From positions 409,813 to 473,812 of the forward strand of contig NZ_LNXS01000019.1 in NCBI RefSeq assembly GCF_001467525.1: a stretch of 64,000 nt of DNA, read 5' to 3'. Positions 28,428 through 37,145 of this stretch are shown piece by piece. A program made the position numbers and the translations under genes. Numbering within the stretch: position 1 is the first letter of the stretch; each line of letters starts with the position of its first letter. A model generated the notes under the pieces. The model did not search any database, was not told where the DNA came from, and was given only the letters and a program-made list of their open reading frames with translations. Origin of the DNA: Legionella anisa (GTDB lineage: Bacteria > Pseudomonadota > Gammaproteobacteria > Legionellales > Legionellaceae).

Positions 28428-29025
28428 AGAAATTGATGCGCTTTTGCCACAAACTCAATGTGGCGAATGCGAATACCCTGGCTGCTTGCCCTATGCCGAA
28501 GCTCTGGCTCAAGGGACTGCTCCCATCAATAAATGCCCTCCCGGAGGCGTTACTACAGTCAAAGCGCTAGGCGCTTTACTCAATATTGATCCTGCTCCTT
28601 ATTTGGAGAAAGCGCTTATGAATACCCGCTCCCCCTCTGTTGCGGTTATTCGTGAAGCAGAATGCATTGGGTGTACCAAATGCATCAAAGCCTGTCCGGT
28701 GGATGCAATTATTGGGAGCGGCAAATTAATGCATGCGGTGATTAACCATGAATGTACGGGTTGTGGCTTGTGTGTTGCTCCATGTCCGGTAGATTGTATT
28801 GAGATGGTTACTTTACCGGATGTACATTATGATAAAGACTTAGCACGTAACCGCTTTAATGCCAAACAAACACGTTTATTACGTGAGGAACATGAAAAAC
28901 AACAGGCTTATAGAGAAAAGCGCCAACTTGCATTAAAAGCGGATAAGACTCAAGACCTAAAAGCCAAGCAAGACTATATTCAACATGCATTGGCACGGGT
29001 AAAAGCGAAAAAAACTCATGAATAA
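28414..29025 (+). CDS. RnfB/RsxB-like iron-sulfur electron-transfer protein (orphan)
   Basis: The product has 203 aa from the ATG at 28414, preceded by CAGGTG and overlapping the metG end. The first domain has CGECEYPGC with two further Cys, the 4Fe-4S site of the RnfB N-terminal domain. Two ferredoxin clusters follow ([12 protein letters not shown] and [12 protein letters not shown]). The usual N-terminal hydrophobic anchor is absent, and no rnfA/C/D/G/E is next to it, so it cannot be part of a full Rnf/Rsx complex encoded here. A charged C-terminal helix (160-203) is added. nth starts inside its final codons, so the pair is co-translated. Confidence 0.88.
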   Translation: MASVKEIDALLPQTQCGECEYPGCLPYAEALAQGTAPINKCPPGGVTTVKALGALLNIDPAPYLEKALMNTRSPSVAVIREAECIGCTKCIKACPVDAIIGSGKLMHAVINHECTGCGLCVAPCPVDCIEMVTLPDVHYDKDLARNRFNAKQTRLLREEHEKQQAYREKRQLALKADKTQDLKAKQDYIQHALARVKAKKTHE

Positions 29026-29650
29026 ACAGCAGCGCCATGAAATTTTTGTGCGTTTTCGTAAACAAAACCCACATCCAACTACGGAGTTGGTTTATCATTC
29101 CGCTTTTGAATTACTAATTGCTGTCATTCTTTCAGCGCAAGCAACTGATGTGGGCGTAAATAAAGCAACAGCCAAACTATTTCCAGTAGCGAACACCCCC
29201 CAGGATATTCTTGATTTGGGAGAGGAAAAATTTAAAGATTATATTAAATCTATAGGTCTTTATAACAGCAAAGCACAAAACATTATGAAAACCTGTGCCT
29301 TACTGATCAAAAATTACAATGGAAAAGTACCTAATAAACGTAATGACTTGGAGTCTTTACCAGGAGTAGGTCGTAAAACAGCGAATGTAATCCTGAATAC
29401 AGCTTTTGGCGAATCCACAGTGGCTGTAGATACCCACATATTTAGGGTAGCAAATCGTACTGGACTCGCTAAAGGGAAAACTCCTTTGGAAGTAGAAAAA
29501 GCGCTGATAAAAAATATTGCTCCTGATTTTTTAAAAGATGCGCATCATTGGCTTGTTTTACATGGGCGTTATGTATGTACTGCACGCCGCCCTCAATGTA
29601 AAACGTGCATCATTCAGGATCTTTGTGAGTACCCGGATAAAAACTTATAA
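29018..29650 (+). CDS. nth: endonuclease III
   Basis: The product has 210 aa. LPGVGRK120TAN is the helix-hairpin-helix with catalytic Lys120, and VAVD138THIFRV supplies catalytic Asp138, both at E. coli numbering. The C-terminal 4Fe-4S loop C-x6-C-x2-C-x5-C is complete ([17 protein letters not shown]). It removes oxidised pyrimidines in base excision repair. It overlaps the rnfB-like gene by 8 nt; in enterobacteria nth closes the rsx operon, and here only the B subunit gene remains before it. Confidence 0.96.
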   Translation: MNKQQRHEIFVRFRKQNPHPTTELVYHSAFELLIAVILSAQATDVGVNKATAKLFPVANTPQDILDLGEEKFKDYIKSIGLYNSKAQNIMKTCALLIKNYNGKVPNKRNDLESLPGVGRKTANVILNTAFGESTVAVDTHIFRVANRTGLAKGKTPLEVEKALIKNIAPDFLKDAHHWLVLHGRYVCTARRPQCKTCIIQDLCEYPDKNL

Positions 29651-29803
29651 AAACAAAAAATAACCCACTTTGTCTTATTAAGATTAAAAATTTAATAGAA
29701 TCGTAGCACTATGTAATCTTCCTGGGCTTCATGAGAAAAAGACTAGCATTTCTAATTTTTTACTCATACAATAAAATTTCGTTGTTGCAGGGAGAGCAAT
29801 ACT

Positions 29804-31543
29804 ATGAAATTTTGGACTTCTATGGGCGAGGGAGCCAAGTCACTTGGTGATGGAGCGACATGGCTTTGGAATAATGCCATAAAACAAACCGTAGGCTACG
29901 CTGCAAACACAGCATTTTATGTGGCCGAACAAGTCTTAGCCTTACGCGAGGCAATTCCTGCGGTGGTCACACCCCCGGTGATGAAAATCGTCAACGGGAC
30001 AGGGAATATTCTTTTTTATGATGTTCTGCCCGTTGTCGCGGTACATTATGCAAACAATAGCATTCAAAATTATTTGCGCCCAACTGACCCAACATCCATG
30101 TTGGCATCCTATGCAGTTCTACCCACCTTGGCTCTGGTGAATTACGCGGCGTGGGGATTTACCTATAGACAGTCATCTAAATTAGTTGTGCATACTTTTG
30201 CGCTTGATGCATTAGGTTCCTCCGCGTTTAACGAGCACAAAGCGAAGCTCAATCCCCCTCCTCCAACACTCTGTGGCGAAAAAGAAGAAGATTGTAATTT
30301 CAAACGTAAATTTAAAGGAACCCTACGTGAACCCTTAGTTTTGGCCTTTAATGATCTGGTGCTTTGGGGAATTAGTAAATCCCTTCCTTATGGGGAGCAA
30401 ATCTCATGGATATTAGCCATCTATTTTTATGGTGAATACATTACACGCATGGCAACACCCGAGCGCTGTGAGCGCCATAAAGCCATGAAATCCGAATCCA
30501 TACTGTCTTTCGGTGCTGTCTATACTGGATTCTCGTACTTGATGGATTATGCATTTGAGTCCACAGTAGGTACTCCTCCATATCTGTACCTCAGAACATT
30601 GCGTCATTTATTACTTTTAGGACATATTAATGTTGCATCGCATATGTCTTTGCCGCTAGTCCGCTCGGCAAAAGATAAAATTCCGGTTGATCCTTTAGTG
30701 ATTTATGATCGCGCCAAACGGTTTGTCGTTGACGTTGTGTTTGCAGGATTAATGCAAAGAATACCCATTGATTTTAAACCACCTCCAGGCACAAAACCAT
30801 TTATTCCTTTATCAACTGTTTTCAAGTTCCTAACTCGAGTACTCGAAAGTGATTTAGAGCAAGTAAAAGTGACATCACCTGGTTTTTTTGGGAGAGCACT
30901 TAAAACAACAAAGGAAATTGCCCTTCCAAGTATGTTTCATAGCCCCAAAAATGCAGTCAATGATCCGGTGATTAAGGAATTTTGGCCCGACATTCGCACT
31001 GATTTACTCTATATTATAGAAGTCGTTGAAGCCACAAAGCCTGTTAAAACACTGACAACGGCACCTATGGCAATCGCATCTACAGTCAAATATACGCTCC
31101 CAGTCGTATTAAACTACCGCTTTGGTTTGCCCATAAAGCTCACTGAGTTTCTTTTATCATTGAGTAAAAAAGAAGATTTTTGGGATTTTGTATCAGCGCT
31201 TAAATTATGGATCGAGCGAAATAATGTATCTCATGAGGTACTCTTGGCTAAAGGAACACCTAATGTGGGCTTGCATGAAACGGACAAGATCATTGAACTT
31301 CCTCCAGAATCGCAAGTCAAAGTTATACCTTCAGCCAATGAGTTAAAAACACCACGAACGCCAACGGTGATTGAAGCCAAAAAGCTAATTCCTCAAAAAA
31401 CTTTACCCTTAATATCAGCAAATAGTTTATTTTCTACCAAACAGCGCCCTGCACTCGTCACCAACACATCGCGCAAAAAATCGGAACTTGAATCATCAAC
31501 TACCTTGGGGGAACTGTCTTCATCACTTGAATACAGCCAATAA
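29804..31543 (+). CDS. large hypothetical protein with hydrophobic segments; possible Dot/Icm substrate
   Basis: The product has 579 aa; no family recognised. Several moderately hydrophobic stretches are dispersed over residues 25-290 (e.g. YDVLPVVAVHYANN, MLASYAVLPTLALVNYAAWGF, RTLRHLLLLGHINVASHM), without a clear signal peptide. Residues 150-180 hold a CGEKEEDC element. The last about 90 residues are Pro/Ser/Thr/Lys-rich and end KSELESSTTLGELSSSLEYSQ, with a Glu-rich block, the composition often found in Dot/Icm signals. GGGAGAG precedes the ATG. I do not assign a function. Confidence 0.65.
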   Translation: MKFWTSMGEGAKSLGDGATWLWNNAIKQTVGYAANTAFYVAEQVLALREAIPAVVTPPVMKIVNGTGNILFYDVLPVVAVHYANNSIQNYLRPTDPTSMLASYAVLPTLALVNYAAWGFTYRQSSKLVVHTFALDALGSSAFNEHKAKLNPPPPTLCGEKEEDCNFKRKFKGTLREPLVLAFNDLVLWGISKSLPYGEQISWILAIYFYGEYITRMATPERCERHKAMKSESILSFGAVYTGFSYLMDYAFESTVGTPPYLYLRTLRHLLLLGHINVASHMSLPLVRSAKDKIPVDPLVIYDRAKRFVVDVVFAGLMQRIPIDFKPPPGTKPFIPLSTVFKFLTRVLESDLEQVKVTSPGFFGRALKTTKEIALPSMFHSPKNAVNDPVIKEFWPDIRTDLLYIIEVVEATKPVKTLTTAPMAIASTVKYTLPVVLNYRFGLPIKLTEFLLSLSKKEDFWDFVSALKLWIERNNVSHEVLLAKGTPNVGLHETDKIIELPPESQVKVIPSANELKTPRTPTVIEAKKLIPQKTLPLISANSLFSTKQRPALVTNTSRKKSELESSTTLGELSSSLEYSQ

Positions 31544-31574
31544 GTTACTGTCTCTTAGCCACAAGTGACGAATT

Positions 31575-31631
31575 CTGGGGAAAAGTCAGATTTGAGTGCG
31601 AGTTGGGTTAAAATGTGGTTTTTCGATGAAT
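31575..31631. repeat. MITE-like intergenic palindrome (second family)
   Basis: CTGGGGAAAAGTCAGATTTG and AAAATGTGGTTTTTCGATGA form imperfect outer arms; GTCAGATTTGAG is shared exactly with the copy at 34449. It lies in the leader of the permease gene. Confidence 0.5.
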
Positions 31632-31671
31632 TGCTGGAAGATTCAGTAATAAGTTAAGGGGGATCGAAAGA

Positions 31672-32901
31672 ATGTATGTAGCGATTTTGATTCTTTTGAT
31701 CACCTTAATTGGAATTGCCTTTCGTAGAATGACACGAATTATTATTCCAATCTGGCTTATTACCACCGTGGGCGCTGCTGCTGCACTACTATTGAAACAA
31801 ATCACCCCTGCCCGTGCAGTTGCAGCAATTGAACCGGATGTGATGATTTATTTATTTGGTGTTTTTCTCATTGCACAAGCAGCAGAAGACAGTGGCTACT
31901 TAGAACAACTCACCGACAAAATGTTCTATCATGCTCACAATGGGAAACAGGCTTTAGTCATTATCTTATTTATCCTTGGGCTAAGCGCTTCCTTACTCAT
32001 GAATGATACGATTGCAATCATAGGTACCCCCATTATCATTCAATTATGCCAATTACATAAAAAACTAATCAAACCCTTAATTTTTGCATTGGCATTTTCC
32101 ATCACCATAGGCAGTACCCTCAGCCCTGTAGGTAATCCTCAAAACTTATTGATCGCAGTAAAAGGAGAAATGCCTTCTCCTTTTTTCCAATTTATAAGGC
32201 TGTTGGCGATACCGACATTGATAAATCTTGCCATTACTTACCTATTCATATATTTTTTTTATAAAAAAGTCTTAAACGAACCCATTGAGAAGCCAACTCC
32301 TTCACCTGTGAGTGATCACCATACAGTAATATTGGTTAAACTAAGCTTAGTGACTTTATGTCTTTTAATCATTCTTAAAATAGTTTTTGATTGTATGCAA
32401 CCATCCACTCACTTAAATTTCAGCCATATAGCACTTGTCTCATCCTTACCCATTTTACTCAGCAAACGTCGAATAGAGCTCATCAAACGCTTGGATTGGG
32501 GTACTTTAATATTTTTTGCAAGTATTTTTATTCTGATGCAAAGTGTGTGGGACAGTGGTTTTTTTCAAACCGGCATCAATCATTTTCATCTTTCAATTAC
32601 CCAAGTCCCTACTATTTTGATAATCAGTATTATTCTGAGTCAATTTATATCCAATGTACCTTTGGTGGCTTTATACTTACCGCTTCTCATGCACTATCCT
32701 GTTTCTGATTCAAGTTTATTAGCCCTGGCTGCAGGAAGTACTATTGCGGGTAATTTATCGATTTTAGGGGCAGCAAGTAACATCATTATTATTCAAAACT
32801 GCGAGAAACGCAGTGTTAGAGGTTTTGATTTTTTTGAGTTTATAAAAATCGGAGCTCCGCTCACGCTTGTTAATGCTTTGATCTATGCTTGTTTTCTTTA
32901 A
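31672..32901 (+). CDS. SLC13/ArsB-type anion permease
   Basis: The product has 409 aa with about 10-11 membrane helices. The pseudo-twofold family signature is visible: GSTLSPVGNPQNLLIA (residues about 144-159) in the first half and IAGNLSILGAASNIIII in the second. The acidic MNDTIAIIGTP segment belongs to the first hairpin. By family it would export arsenite or import dicarboxylate/sulfate with Na+ or H+. There is no arsR or arsC beside it, so arsenic resistance is not supported by context. GGGGGA lies upstream of the ATG. Confidence 0.82.
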   Translation: MYVAILILLITLIGIAFRRMTRIIIPIWLITTVGAAAALLLKQITPARAVAAIEPDVMIYLFGVFLIAQAAEDSGYLEQLTDKMFYHAHNGKQALVIILFILGLSASLLMNDTIAIIGTPIIIQLCQLHKKLIKPLIFALAFSITIGSTLSPVGNPQNLLIAVKGEMPSPFFQFIRLLAIPTLINLAITYLFIYFFYKKVLNEPIEKPTPSPVSDHHTVILVKLSLVTLCLLIILKIVFDCMQPSTHLNFSHIALVSSLPILLSKRRIELIKRLDWGTLIFFASIFILMQSVWDSGFFQTGINHFHLSITQVPTILIISIILSQFISNVPLVALYLPLLMHYPVSDSSLLALAAGSTIAGNLSILGAASNIIIIQNCEKRSVRGFDFFEFIKIGAPLTLVNALIYACFL

Positions 32902-33098
32902 AAATCAGTACGAAAAATAGAATTAAGTTTATCTGGATAAGGATTTTTTATCGTTCCATTTCACCCCATTCACTCTGTTTGCCAGTAGAATTACGTAACT
33001 ACTTGCCATATTAAATGCAGTAGTGTTATATTTGCGCGCGAATTAGCTCATTACAAGGCAATTATTAGCAAATCAAAAATTATGGAAATCCTAAGCAT

Positions 33099-34379
33099 AT
33101 GAATCAATCATTGCCTTCACAGCGGTGCTGTTTTTTATTTCTAACTGTAAGTGTTATCACCTCTCTTATCTTATTAATTAATGTATCGTTCAAAATCGTT
33201 CTCATAGAAGGACTCATGTTCTCTGTGAACTGTTTGATCTGTCCACTCATTGCAGGTTTGTATTTATTAGCATTAAGAAATTGTACCATTAAAGAACAAA
33301 GACATTTACTGAATATCTCTTTACTGACTTTGTATGTATTTTGTATCGGGGTTTATATACTCATAAACTTACCCGCAGCCGAATACATGCATAATAATCC
33401 TGTTTATCAAATTATTTTTGAAGACATCCCTAAAAAATTCTTTGCAACTACTATTGCTTTTGCACTGAGTTTCTACGTCCCCCATCTATTATTTTATCCT
33501 AAAGCCAGTAAAGCATTGCCTTCACCCAAACAATGTATGCTGCTTGCATTGTTAGGGGGCCTCAGTTTTTTTGGATTGGACTTTTTCCTCTTATTTTCAG
33601 GGGTTCATCTGCACAGCTTCAAACACATTTTTATTGATTCATTCATGCTTGCATCAATCATACTACTTATTATTGGTGTGTTCTATCTGACCTTTTTACT
33701 GAAATACCAGAATTTGCCTTTTATCCCAGACCTCAAGCGAGATAGAGAAGCACTCCCCTTATATCATTACTTTATTTGTGTTGCGATCGTCATAATGCTC
33801 ATTTGTTTAGCTTGCGAATACAGAATAGTAACGATTATCAATAAATATATGGTTTTATCAGCCAGCTCATTATTTTTTCCCATTACTTTAATGATAAGTA
33901 CAATACTTGGCGAACTGTGGGGTTACAGAGTCAATTTAAAATTATGCCTAATCCTTATTGCGAGTCAATTCACTTTTGATATTTTGCTTATAGGAATTGT
34001 TGCTTTGCCATCGCCAACGTTCTTTAATTTGAATCCTTTTTACAACTACATTATGTTAAAAAGGCTACCTACTGCTTCTCTGACATTATTTGTTGCGTTC
34101 ATCAGTAATGCTTTGCTACTACACCTCTTGAAACACTCAAAATGGAGTTTACATCGCCCATTACGTATCTTAATTGCTAATTTTTGTTCTAATTCTTTGT
34201 TGTGTTTAATTGACTACAGCTTACTATTCGGTGGTATTTATCCTTACGATCAAATTATTAGTTTGGTAGCTAATGTTTGGCATTACAAATTATTCATGAC
34301 ATTGGTTTTTCTACCCTTCATTATATGGTTCTGTGCCTATATGGAAAAAAACAAAGCATCGACTTTGCAGTATGATTGA
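33099..34379 (+). CDS. polytopic membrane protein made of two VUT (YhhQ-like) halves
   Basis: The product has 426 aa. It reads as two homologous membrane units. The second (241-413) matches VUT/YhhQ queuosine-precursor transporters: FPITLMISTILGELWGYR, NPFYNYIMLKRLPTASLTLF, LIANFCSNSLLCLIDY, then a VxxxxYKLFMTLVFLPF end. The first (31-200) repeats the layout in degenerate form: FSVNCLICPLIAGLYLL, NPVYQIIFEDIPKKFFATT, LLALLGGLSFFGLDFF, ending FMLASIILLIIGVFYLTF. Ordinary YhhQ has about 220 aa and six helices, so this is a tandem duplication or fusion. A substrate of preQ0/preQ1 type follows from the family only. The translation start lacks a clear ribosome site. Confidence 0.65.
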   Translation: MNQSLPSQRCCFLFLTVSVITSLILLINVSFKIVLIEGLMFSVNCLICPLIAGLYLLALRNCTIKEQRHLLNISLLTLYVFCIGVYILINLPAAEYMHNNPVYQIIFEDIPKKFFATTIAFALSFYVPHLLFYPKASKALPSPKQCMLLALLGGLSFFGLDFFLLFSGVHLHSFKHIFIDSFMLASIILLIIGVFYLTFLLKYQNLPFIPDLKRDREALPLYHYFICVAIVIMLICLACEYRIVTIINKYMVLSASSLFFPITLMISTILGELWGYRVNLKLCLILIASQFTFDILLIGIVALPSPTFFNLNPFYNYIMLKRLPTASLTLFVAFISNALLLHLLKHSKWSLHRPLRILIANFCSNSLLCLIDYSLLFGGIYPYDQIISLVANVWHYKLFMTLVFLPFIIWFCAYMEKNKASTLQYD

Positions 34380-34448
34380 GGTTCGATTTTCCGTAACGGT
34401 TCAGACAATCGCATCAACCTAAAAGAACAAACGAGCGGCAACTGAATC

Positions 34449-34575
34449 TTGGTGGAAAGTCAGATTTGAGCTCAGGTTGAACGAAAAATATGCTGAGAAA
34501 GCGCAGCATACATCAGTATGTGAGCATTTATCAGCATATTTTTCGTTCAAGATGAGCCAAATATGGCTTTCCGGT
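34449..34575. repeat. MITE-like element with nested inverted repeats
   Basis: The outer arms are TGGTGGAAAGTCAGATTTG and CAAATATGGCTTTCCGG. Inside lies a perfect 20-bp inverted repeat, 34477-34496 against 34531-34550 (TTGAACGAAAAATATGCTGA on the left). The centre holds GCGCAGCATACAT-CAGTATG, itself a small palindrome and almost identical to the centre of the element at 59961. It is placed between convergent genes and may terminate both. Confidence 0.8.
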
Positions 34576-34594
34576 TATACAGAGTGAGTGCTTA

Positions 34595-35974
34595 TTATTC
34601 TTTTTTCGCTGGTCTCTTCCAACCATACACCGTTTTCTGCCTTGATTCAGTAAGGGTCAATTCACCAGGAGGAACATTCTTTCGAATGGTACTGCCTGCT
34701 CCTATAGTTGCATAAGCACCTACAGTCACCGGCGCAATGAGTTGGGTGTCTGAACCGACAAAAACACCATCTTCAATGACGGTTTTGTGTTTATTAACTC
34801 CGTCATAATTGCAGGTAATTGTACCTGCTCCTACATTAACTTCTTTCCCTAAACTCACATCACCTAAGTAACTTAAATGACTTGCTTTGGAACCCGCACC
34901 AAATATAGCTTTTTTGGTTTCAACAAAATTGCCTATCTTACAATGTGCAGCTAACTCAGTACCTGCTCTTAATCGAGCAAAAGGGCCAATAGCACAATCA
35001 TTTGCTATGGTACAACCTTCCAAGACACTGTTGGCATAAATCTCACACCCAGCATCTAAACTTACATCAGTAAGTATGCAATTAGGTCCTATAGAGCAAC
35101 CATCTCCGAGAATCACCTTTCCTTTAAATACACAATTCACATCAATGAATACGTCTTTACCACAGATTAACTCACCACGTAAATCAAAACGATTTGCATC
35201 TGCTATAGCTACTCCCTGAAGCAATAATTTTTCAGCGTGTCGTACTTGCCATATTCGCTCTAATTGCTGTAATTGCAATCGGTTATTCACACCTTGAATT
35301 TCTGCACTATCTTTTACGCTCAGTGTTCTAATTGGTGTTTGACTCGCAGTAGCTAAAGCAATAATTTCAGTGAGATAGTATTCAGATTGAGCATTATCAT
35401 TACCCAACTTGGGCAACCACTTTTCTAAATCATCAGAAATAGCACAACAAATCCCTGAATAAATTTCTTTTATATTCTTTTCTTGCTCATTTGCATCTTT
35501 TTCTTCTACAATGATGGAAACTTCACCTTGGTTGTCTCTAACAATCCGTCCAAGACCACTCGGATCTTCAAGATGAGCAACTAAGAGTGACAAAATGGAT
35601 TGATGAGCGTTTGCTGTATTGCTGCACGCAATTAATGCGCGTAGCGTATCTGCTTGAATAAGCGGTACATCAGCAGATAAAACAAGAACTTGTGTTTGTG
35701 GTGGAATAAAGGGTAAAGCCTGCATTACTGCATGACCTGTACCTAATTGTTCTGCCTGATAGACCCAATGCACAGTTAAGTCAGGGAGTGAGTTCTTAAG
35801 TTGTTCACCACCATGACCGTATATGACATGGATTACATCAGGATTTAGTTGCTGTGCGGTTTCCACTACCCGAGTTAACATGGGCTTCCCAGCAATCTGG
35901 TGAAGTACTTTAGGAGTGCTGGAATACATTCGCTTACCCTGACCCGCAGCTAAAATAATAATTTGTAAATTCAT
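34595..35974 (-). CDS. glmU: bifunctional N-acetylglucosamine-1-phosphate uridyltransferase / glucosamine-1-phosphate acetyltransferase
   Basis: The product has 459 aa, the normal length. The N-terminal Rossmann pyrophosphorylase has LAAGQGKRMYSSTPKVLH (8-25) and GTGHAVMQALP. The C-terminal left-handed beta-helix shows hexapeptide runs (CSIGPNCILTDVSLD; IANDCAIGPFARLR), and the acetyl-CoA site includes NFVETKKAIFGAGSKASHLSYLGD and NVGAGTITCNYDG. It makes UDP-GlcNAc for peptidoglycan, LPS and, here, legionaminic-type sugars. It is monocistronic, facing the VUT-like gene. Confidence 0.96.
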   Translation of the reverse strand: MNLQIIILAAGQGKRMYSSTPKVLHQIAGKPMLTRVVETAQQLNPDVIHVIYGHGGEQLKNSLPDLTVHWVYQAEQLGTGHAVMQALPFIPPQTQVLVLSADVPLIQADTLRALIACSNTANAHQSILSLLVAHLEDPSGLGRIVRDNQGEVSIIVEEKDANEQEKNIKEIYSGICCAISDDLEKWLPKLGNDNAQSEYYLTEIIALATASQTPIRTLSVKDSAEIQGVNNRLQLQQLERIWQVRHAEKLLLQGVAIADANRFDLRGELICGKDVFIDVNCVFKGKVILGDGCSIGPNCILTDVSLDAGCEIYANSVLEGCTIANDCAIGPFARLRAGTELAAHCKIGNFVETKKAIFGAGSKASHLSYLGDVSLGKEVNVGAGTITCNYDGVNKHKTVIEDGVFVGSDTQLIAPVTVGAYATIGAGSTIRKNVPPGELTLTESRQKTVYGWKRPAKKE

Positions 35975-36090
35975 GGAGTTATGAGTTCCTAGGTTAAAAA
36001 CAATAACAGTTTTTCAATAAAACAATCTGCCTCAATATTAATGATTAAAAAGAGATATGATAACTAAAATACAGTTCAAGGAGTAGAGCA

Positions 36091-37032
36091 ATGTCATCAA
36101 TATTTGTTAGAACAACCAAAGCACTTACAGATCGCGTTTTAAATAAATCAATAGAAGATTCGATTAAGGATGATACCGGAATGTTTTACGGCTATTTTCG
36201 CGATACGAAACACTCCGAACAACAAAGAAGTTTAACCCGTACCCTGCAAAAATGCATTTCAGATTTTTCAAAGGAAGACACGGATAAGAATAATTTAGCC
36301 ACGATAAAAGAGCAGATCAGTACAATAGACACTGCGGTGGAGGTTTTACGCAAAAAAAAATCATGGAATCGAGGTGACTTAAATGAGACCTTAAGTAAAC
36401 TTAATTCCAGCCTAGACAGGTTTTATCGAGCTCTTGTTGAAATCCCCGCTCTTGCTGAGAAAACGTTTCTTCTTGAAAAAGCATCTCTTGGTGAGAAAAA
36501 AACATTTCTTGGTGATAAACCATTTAGCCTTATTGATGTAGCTGATGATGATGATCCGTTTAACTTACTTTGTGCTCATGCAGCTTATTACCTGGGTGAA
36601 CATATTATTTGTCCTCCCGAAGAAGGCATGCTTGCTAAAATATATGAAACCGTTTCCAATACCATTAGTCATTCTACAGCAATAGAAATCAGAGCTAAAA
36701 AAGAAGACTGTCTGATGAAACACATTCTAAGATGCAAAGAAAAACTAGACGGTTTAGATAAGGAAAAATCGAATTATAAAGAGTTACGTAAGACTTTTGT
36801 TCTTGAAGCAATCGATGCGATTCAAAGAGAGAATGCTGGGATTTGTGAAGAATCAAAACCCATTGACTCGATACCTGTACAAGTAACCTTGATTGCAGTG
36901 GCCAGAGTTAAAGCACCTACTATAAAGCCCAGCAGAGGACGATTAAAAGTCGCGATGGACAATGCGCTTGAGGAAATTAAAGAACGATGCCCATCAGTGA
37001 GTGAGGAAGCAAAATCGTCATTAACCGTTTAA
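36091..37032 (+). CDS. hypothetical helical protein, 313 aa; possible Dot/Icm substrate
   Basis: No family recognised. The protein is soluble, mainly helical (e.g. LTRTLQKCISDFSKED, LNETLSKLNSSLDRFYRALVEI), with a short echoing segment around residues 128-149 (EKTFLLEKASLGEKKTFLGDK). Residues 150-180 are acidic (DVADDDDPFN). No signal peptide. The C-terminus EEIKERCPSVSEEAKSSLTV has Glu pairs followed by small polar residues and a hydrophobic position near -1, which fits Dot/Icm tails, but this is weak evidence. AAGGAG lies upstream of the ATG. Confidence 0.6.
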   Translation: MSSIFVRTTKALTDRVLNKSIEDSIKDDTGMFYGYFRDTKHSEQQRSLTRTLQKCISDFSKEDTDKNNLATIKEQISTIDTAVEVLRKKKSWNRGDLNETLSKLNSSLDRFYRALVEIPALAEKTFLLEKASLGEKKTFLGDKPFSLIDVADDDDPFNLLCAHAAYYLGEHIICPPEEGMLAKIYETVSNTISHSTAIEIRAKKEDCLMKHILRCKEKLDGLDKEKSNYKELRKTFVLEAIDAIQRENAGICEESKPIDSIPVQVTLIAVARVKAPTIKPSRGRLKVAMDNALEEIKERCPSVSEEAKSSLTV

Positions 37033-37100
37033 CCCTTTGTATACTCATCCGCATAACCCTCGCAACGAACCTCGGAATTCGAAACCCAAATAAAAATGGT

Positions 37101-37133
37101 TCAATCCGGGTTCCGCTGCGTGGCATTTAGGCT
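37101..37133. repeat. half of a REP-like repeat
   Basis: AATCCGGGTTCCGCTGCGTGGC followed by TAGGCTTC is the right arm of the REP-like palindrome with a few changes; a left arm is not recognisable. It lies between convergent genes. Confidence 0.4.
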
Positions 37134-37145
37134 TCAAACTCACGA

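Noticed and set aside
31672..32901. Arsenic resistance operon
   Set aside because: The permease is of the ArsB/SLC13 superfamily, but no arsR, arsC or arsA is near it, so the function should stay general.
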